DNA from: an uncultured Rikenellaceae bacterium
GTDB taxonomy: Bacteria; Bacteroidota; Bacteroidia; Bacteroidales; Rikenellaceae
Assembly: GCA_944415565.1 (NCBI GenBank)
Contig: CALYBQ010000003.1
Coordinates: 119,802-183,801, forward strand
Length of the DNA: 64,000 nucleotides
Reading direction: 5' to 3'
Under the pieces are notes generated by a model that saw only the letters and a program-made list of their open reading frames with translations, searched no databases and had not been told where the DNA came from. How positions within the stretch are numbered: position 1 is the stretch's first letter; every line of letters begins with the position of its first letter. Shown here piece after piece: positions 59,849 through 64,000 of the stretch. The position numbers were made by a program, and so were the translations under genes.

Positions 59849-62332
59849 TTGAATCCCGAATCCAAAATAGGCTTCGACCGCATCAAGGCGCAGGTCGAGG
59901 CCCTTTGTACTACCGACGGCGGACGTGAAAAGTTCCTCGCCGAAAAGTTCTCTTCGGATGCCACTATCGTGGCGTCACGACTGCGTCTGGCCGACCAGAT
60001 GCGTGCAGTCCTGACACTCGAAAGCGGATTTCCCGGCGGCGAATATACCGACATCACGACCATAGTCAAAAAGGCCGGTGTCGAGGGCGGCTTCCTCGAT
60101 GTAGGCGAGATAGTGCAACTGAAAAACGCCCTCGATACGGTTATAGAACTCGTGAAGTTTTTCGTATCGCACGATGAAGAAGCGTACCCGGACCTAAAAC
60201 GACTGACCGAAGGGATAGACAGTTATCCGGAAATATCGAACCGTATCGAAATGATAATAGACAGATACGGGGCAGTACGCGACAACGCATCGCCTGAACT
60301 CGCCGAAATAAGACAGTCCATACGCGGTCTCGAAGGAAAAGCTACCCGGCAACTCAACAAGATACTGGCACAGGCCCAAAGCGAAGGCATCGTAGATCCC
60401 GACACCTCCATATCAATACGCGACGGACGGGCCGTAATTCCAGTAGCGGCAGTTAATAAGCGTAAAATCAGGGGATTCATCCATGACGAATCTGCTTCAG
60501 GGCGCACATATTATATCGAGCCGGTAGAGGTTGTAGAAATCAACAACGAGTTGCGGGAGCTGGAATACGCCGAACGCCGGGAGATAATCCGCATTCTGAC
60601 GGAGTTCACCTCGTGGATACGCCCCGACCTCGAAGGAATAGCACGCGCAGGCGATTACGTGACTACCATAGACATGATCCGCAGCAAGGCGCGTTTCGCC
60701 ATCGCAAACGGTTGTGTAATGCCGCTCATATCCGACGACGGGACTCTGGAGCTACGCAAAGCCCGCCATCCGCTGCTCACGCAGACGCTCCGAAAAGAGA
60801 ATAAAGAGGTCGTGCCGCTCGACATAACGCTCACACGCAAAAAGCACATCCTCATAATATCCGGGCCTAATGCGGGCGGTAAATCCGTCGTGCTCAAGAC
60901 TGTTGGGCTGCTGCAATGGATGTTCCAAAGCGGACTGCCGATACCCGTACTGGAAAACTCGCAGCTTCCACTATTCGACCGCATATTCATCGACATAGGC
61001 GACGAGCAGTCGATAGACAACGACCTCAGTACGTACAGCTCGCACCTGCTCAATATGAAGGATATGCTCCGCGAATCCGGCTCCCAGTCGCTCGTTCTCA
61101 TAGACGAATTCGGAACCGGAACGGAACCCGTGCTCGGAGGGGCGATAGCGGAAGCAATGCTCGAGAAGTTGGAAAGCAAAGGTTGCTATGGGGTTATCAC
61201 GACACACTACTCCAACCTAAAATATTACGCCGGCAACGCCGACGGTGCCGCGAACGGAGCCATGGCATTCGACGTGCAGAACATCAAACCGTTGTTCCGG
61301 TTGGAAATGGGAAAGCCGGGAAGCTCGTTCGCCATAGAGATCGCACGAAAGATAGGGTTGCCTGAAGACATTATCAGTTCCGCATCCGAAAAGGTCGGAA
61401 GCGAGCATATCAACATCGAGAAGCAGTTGCGTGAAATAGCCCGTGACAAACGATACTGGGAGCAGAAACGCGACCGCATCCGCATCGCCGACAAAAAAGT
61501 GGAAGAGTTGGAACAGCGCTATGCAGAACAACTGGCAACGATAAAAGAACAACGCGCAGCCATAATCAGGCAAGCCAAAGCAGAAGCAGAAAAGATAACG
61601 GCCGAAGCCAACAAACAAATCGAGAATGCAATCAAGGTCATACGCGAATCGCAGGCCGATAAGGAACTCACGCGACTCGCACGCAAGGAGATAGAGGATT
61701 TCCGAGAAACGCTCTCCAACGACCAAGCAGAAGATCCGGAGGCAAAGGTCCGTATCGAGAGGGAAATGGAAAAAATCGCCCAGCGACAAAAGCGCCGTGC
61801 TGAAAAGAAGCAACAGCCCAAAGATGTGCAACAGAGCACAGCGACAGCGGCTCCCGCACCCAAAATTCCCGTAAAAGGCAGCAAGGTACGCATGGAAGGG
61901 CAAAATGTCGTAGGCGAAGTGCAAGGCATCAAAGGAAAAAAAGCGACGGTCGCTTTCGGCCAAATATTGACGACCGTACCAGTAGATCAGTTGACTGTGG
62001 TATCTAACTCGGAGTTCCGCAGCCAAGTGAGGTCCAGAACCGCTACAATAAACGTAAGCGCCGATGTATCGCAACGCAAACTGAATTTCCGGCAGAACAT
62101 AGACGTGCGCGGAATGCGTGCCGCCGAAGCATTGAAAAAAGTCGAGAACTTCATAGACGACGCCATCATGGTCGGCGCCACCGACCTGCGTATCCTGCAC
62201 GGCAAGGGAACAGGCGCACTAAAAGAAGAGATCAGGCGTTACCTCAGAACCGTTAATGTAGTATCCTCGGCAGAGGACGAGCATGTAGACCAAGGCGGCG
62301 CAGGCATAACGGTCGTCAAACTCGACCTATAA
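59849..62332 (+). CDS. mutS2: Endonuclease MutS2
   Basis: MutS-type ATPase with a nuclease domain, acting on branched DNA or collided ribosomes in known members; 827 residues. The start is a TTG at 59849: an in-frame stop lies three codons upstream, and NPESKIGFDRIKAQVEALC matches the family opening. Domains: clamp/lever helices (about 100-310), ATPase with SGPNAGGKSVVLKTVGLLQW (about 340), DIGDEQSIDNDLSTYSSHL, LVLIDEFGTGTEPVLGGAIA and TTHYSNLKYYA, coiled coil (about 510-640), KOW-like segment, and a C-terminal Smr domain (DVRGMRAAEALKKVENFID, LRILHGKGTGALKEEIRRYL). Full length and intact. Confidence 0.94.
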   Translation: MNPESKIGFDRIKAQVEALCTTDGGREKFLAEKFSSDATIVASRLRLADQMRAVLTLESGFPGGEYTDITTIVKKAGVEGGFLDVGEIVQLKNALDTVIELVKFFVSHDEEAYPDLKRLTEGIDSYPEISNRIEMIIDRYGAVRDNASPELAEIRQSIRGLEGKATRQLNKILAQAQSEGIVDPDTSISIRDGRAVIPVAAVNKRKIRGFIHDESASGRTYYIEPVEVVEINNELRELEYAERREIIRILTEFTSWIRPDLEGIARAGDYVTTIDMIRSKARFAIANGCVMPLISDDGTLELRKARHPLLTQTLRKENKEVVPLDITLTRKKHILIISGPNAGGKSVVLKTVGLLQWMFQSGLPIPVLENSQLPLFDRIFIDIGDEQSIDNDLSTYSSHLLNMKDMLRESGSQSLVLIDEFGTGTEPVLGGAIAEAMLEKLESKGCYGVITTHYSNLKYYAGNADGAANGAMAFDVQNIKPLFRLEMGKPGSSFAIEIARKIGLPEDIISSASEKVGSEHINIEKQLREIARDKRYWEQKRDRIRIADKKVEELEQRYAEQLATIKEQRAAIIRQAKAEAEKITAEANKQIENAIKVIRESQADKELTRLARKEIEDFRETLSNDQAEDPEAKVRIEREMEKIAQRQKRRAEKKQQPKDVQQSTATAAPAPKIPVKGSKVRMEGQNVVGEVQGIKGKKATVAFGQILTTVPVDQLTVVSNSEFRSQVRSRTATINVSADVSQRKLNFRQNIDVRGMRAAEALKKVENFIDDAIMVGATDLRILHGKGTGALKEEIRRYLRTVNVVSSAEDEHVDQGGAGITVVKLDL

Positions 62333-62650
62333 GTCATCTTGCATGTATTGTAGGTAGGTGCGTGTGAACCATGCCTATATACAAACATGACACTAACTTT
62401 CTGCTCTGATAGCCCATACGTAATATTACAAACTGCAAAATATCGGTGACTGACAGGGACATTGAGGGAAGGAAAGTATATTGACATCAATGGCATGTCA
62501 TATACAATACAGTGTTTCGACTAATAAAATATGGGACAATGAGCATTAAACGTCCAATCTATTTACAGCTTCCACACCACATATCAGCAATATAACAAGA
62601 AACTTGTCGGCTAACGTTAATTGTCCACATCAAAAAAGTATATACAACAA
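62333..62650. other. Intergenic region between mutS2 and fhs
   Basis: About 320 AT-rich bases between two convergent genes. I see no gene; only the terminator at 62651-62684 follows. Confidence 0.4.
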
Positions 62651-62684
62651 TGATAGGCCGATCACAAGATCGGCCTATCATTTT
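62651..62684. terminator. Bidirectional terminator between mutS2 and fhs
   Basis: Perfect 13-bp stem TGATAGGCCGATC / GATCGGCCTATCA, loop ACAA, followed by TTTT on the plus strand; 18 bases past the fhs stop. Confidence 0.85.
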
Positions 62685-62702
62685 ACTACAATATTAATAG
62701 CA

Positions 62703-64000
62703 TTAAAACAGTCCTGAAATATTGCCGGCGTCATCTATATCTATACGCTCAGAAGCAGGAGTCTCCGGCAGGCCCGGCATACGCATGATGCTGCCCGTGA
62801 TCGGAATCAAGAATCCGGCACCGGCGGCAATCTCTATTTCACGCACCGTAATTACGAAATCCTTAGGCCGCCCTAGCAACTCAGGATTATCGGAGAGCGA
62901 TTTCTGTGTTTTGGCCATACATATAGCCAATCCTTCAAGTCCCAGATCGTGTATCTTTTCCAAGTCGGCTTTCGCCCGAGCTGTATAATCAACCGCTTCG
63001 GCCCCGTATATCTTCTTTGCGATGGCCTTTATCTTATTCTCCACCGTATCGTTCAGGTCATACAACGGCGTGAACGGTTTCTGCTCATTGGAAACGGTCT
63101 CGACGACTATCTTCGCCAACTCTTCCGTTCCGGCCCCTCCTTTGCTCCACACATCCGCAACGGCCGCAGCCACACCTTTTCTCTTGCAATAATCCAACAG
63201 GAAATCTATCTCGTCCCGGTTGTCATCGGCAAAAAGGTTGATAGCCACGATAGGCGTCAGACCGAAAAACCGTATATTCTCCAGATGCTTCTCAAGGTTC
63301 GGAAGTCCATTAGCCAACGCATCCACATCCGGCTGACGCAAGTCCGCCAACGGCTTACCACCATGATATTTCAACGCCCTGACAGTTGCGACAAGCACCA
63401 CGGCTTGCGGCGAGATACCGGCAGTACGGCACTTTATATCGAGAAATTTCTCAGCTCCGAGGTCGAACCCGAAGCCTGCTTCGGTAACCGTATAATCGGC
63501 AAGAGACATTCCTGTCTGCGTAGCCACTACGGTATTTGTCCCTTGGGCGATATTCGCGAACGGACCGCCGTGTATTATGGCCGGCGTACATTCTGTGGTC
63601 TGCACAAGGTTAGGCTTGAAAGCATCCTTTAGAAGCGTTGCCATCGCCCCGTGTGCATTGAGATCGCGGGCATACACAGGCTTCTTGTCATAGGTGAATC
63701 CTACGAATATATTTCCCAGACGCCTTTTCAGGTCGGCGAAATCGGACGAGATGCAAAGAATCGCCATGACCTCCGACGCGGCCGTTATGTCGAATCCCGT
63801 CTCGCGCGGAACACCGTTCTTGGAACCACCCAAACCCACGACCATATGCCTGAGTGCACGGTCGTTCATATCCATGACACGTTTCCACGAAACGCTCCGA
63901 GGGTCTATTCCGAGTGACCTCGTCTTACTCTGCAAATTGTTGTCTATCAGCGCTGCAAGCAGATTATGCGCTTTCTCGACAGCTGAAAAATCGCCAGTAA
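62703..64000 (-). CDS. fhs: Formate-tetrahydrofolate ligase, 5' end outside the window
   Basis: ATP-dependent synthesis of 10-formyl-THF from formate, feeding one-carbon metabolism. 432 residues to the stop are visible; the family has about 555, so roughly the first 125 (with the P-loop) lie beyond the edge. The frame is open to position 64000. Motifs: RSLGIDPRSVSWKRVMDMND, GLGGSKNGVPRETGFDITAA SEVMA, GGPFANIAQGTNTVVAT, TEAGFGFDLGAEKFLDIKCR, ATVRALKYHGG, AAVADVWSKGGAGTEELA, and the ending MPGLPETPASERIDID. Bacteroidetes use it in folate interconversion rather than acetogenesis. Confidence 0.95.
   Translation of the reverse strand, partial: TGDFSAVEKAHNLLAALIDNNLQSKTRSLGIDPRSVSWKRVMDMNDRALRHMVVGLGGSKNGVPRETGFDITAASEVMAILCISSDFADLKRRLGNIFVGFTYDKKPVYARDLNAHGAMATLLKDAFKPNLVQTTECTPAIIHGGPFANIAQGTNTVVATQTGMSLADYTVTEAGFGFDLGAEKFLDIKCRTAGISPQAVVLVATVRALKYHGGKPLADLRQPDVDALANGLPNLEKHLENIRFFGLTPIVAINLFADDNRDEIDFLLDYCKRKGVAAAVADVWSKGGAGTEELAKIVVETVSNEQKPFTPLYDLNDTVENKIKAIAKKIYGAEAVDYTARAKADLEKIHDLGLEGLAICMAKTQKSLSDNPELLGRPKDFVITVREIEIAAGAGFLIPITGSIMRMPGLPETPASERIDIDDAGNISGLF

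Noticed and set aside
1..64000. tRNA, rRNA genes, CRISPR arrays
   Set aside because: I scanned by eye for cloverleaf arms, rRNA-like blocks and regularly spaced repeats and found none I could defend; a tRNA search program would be decisive.

Overview
The window looks like a chromosomal segment of a member of the order Bacteroidales. Evidence: several starts are preceded by the Bacteroidetes sigma-ABfr promoter (TTTG or TTG, then 19-21 bases, then TAnnTTTG); there is a MurF-alanine racemase fusion; there are Mfa1/Mfa2-type fimbrial lipoproteins with DUF3575 and DUF3868 partners; and there are NVEALA-like and BF3164-like remnants. Base composition is near 50% GC in the core genes and clearly lower around the accessory region. 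A relative of Alistipes/Rikenellaceae is possible, but I cannot fix the genus by eye.

Layout. 1-6315 (minus): an operon running thioredoxin-like lipoprotein, O-antigen-ligase/TPR protein (frameshifted), TolC, periplasmic adaptor, RND pump (cut by the window edge). 6658-12207 (minus): a second tripartite efflux operon (adaptor, RND pump, TolC) whose pump is broken by a small internal deletion. 12598-21514: housekeeping genes (M13 peptidase, NifX-like protein, GNAT, riboflavin kinase plus AdoHcy hydrolase, MurF-Alr, a small membrane protein, an RsmI-like methylase). About 22.3-34.9 kb: a fimbrial island with a tyrosine recombinase, a 436-bp segment bounded by 21-bp perfect inverted repeats, then DUF3575, DUF3868/OmpA-like, Mfa1-like pilin, Mfa2-like anchor and two further fimbrial lipoproteins. 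The only consensus promoter in the inverted-repeat segment points away from the fimbrial operon, so the locus appears to be recorded in its OFF phase. The island is flanked by remnants of a BF3164-like gene (left) and an NVEALA-like gene plus a cut lipoprotein signal peptide (right), all on the minus strand. This suggests the island landed in such a locus.

35.3-50.8 kb: core genes (L20, L35, TM2 protein, MerR regulator, Nif3, Zn-ribbon coiled-coil protein, sigma factor, VOC protein, glucosaminidase, DUF4254, GT9, DUF3781, GcvH, malate dehydrogenase, AraC regulator, cardiolipin synthase, GreA). 50.8-51.7 kb holds decayed gene pieces. 51.7-64 kb: lipoprotein, M3 peptidase, LptD, then amidase, MlaD-type protein and MutS2, and the 3' part of formate-tetrahydrofolate ligase.

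The main biology is cell-envelope work: LPS export and O-antigen, murein synthesis and turnover, efflux, phospholipid synthesis, and a probably phase-variable fimbria. Several genes carry frameshifts. At least three can be explained by one base in a homopolymer (real mutation or assembly error cannot be told apart here). The RND pump has a larger deletion, which is not a base-calling artefact.
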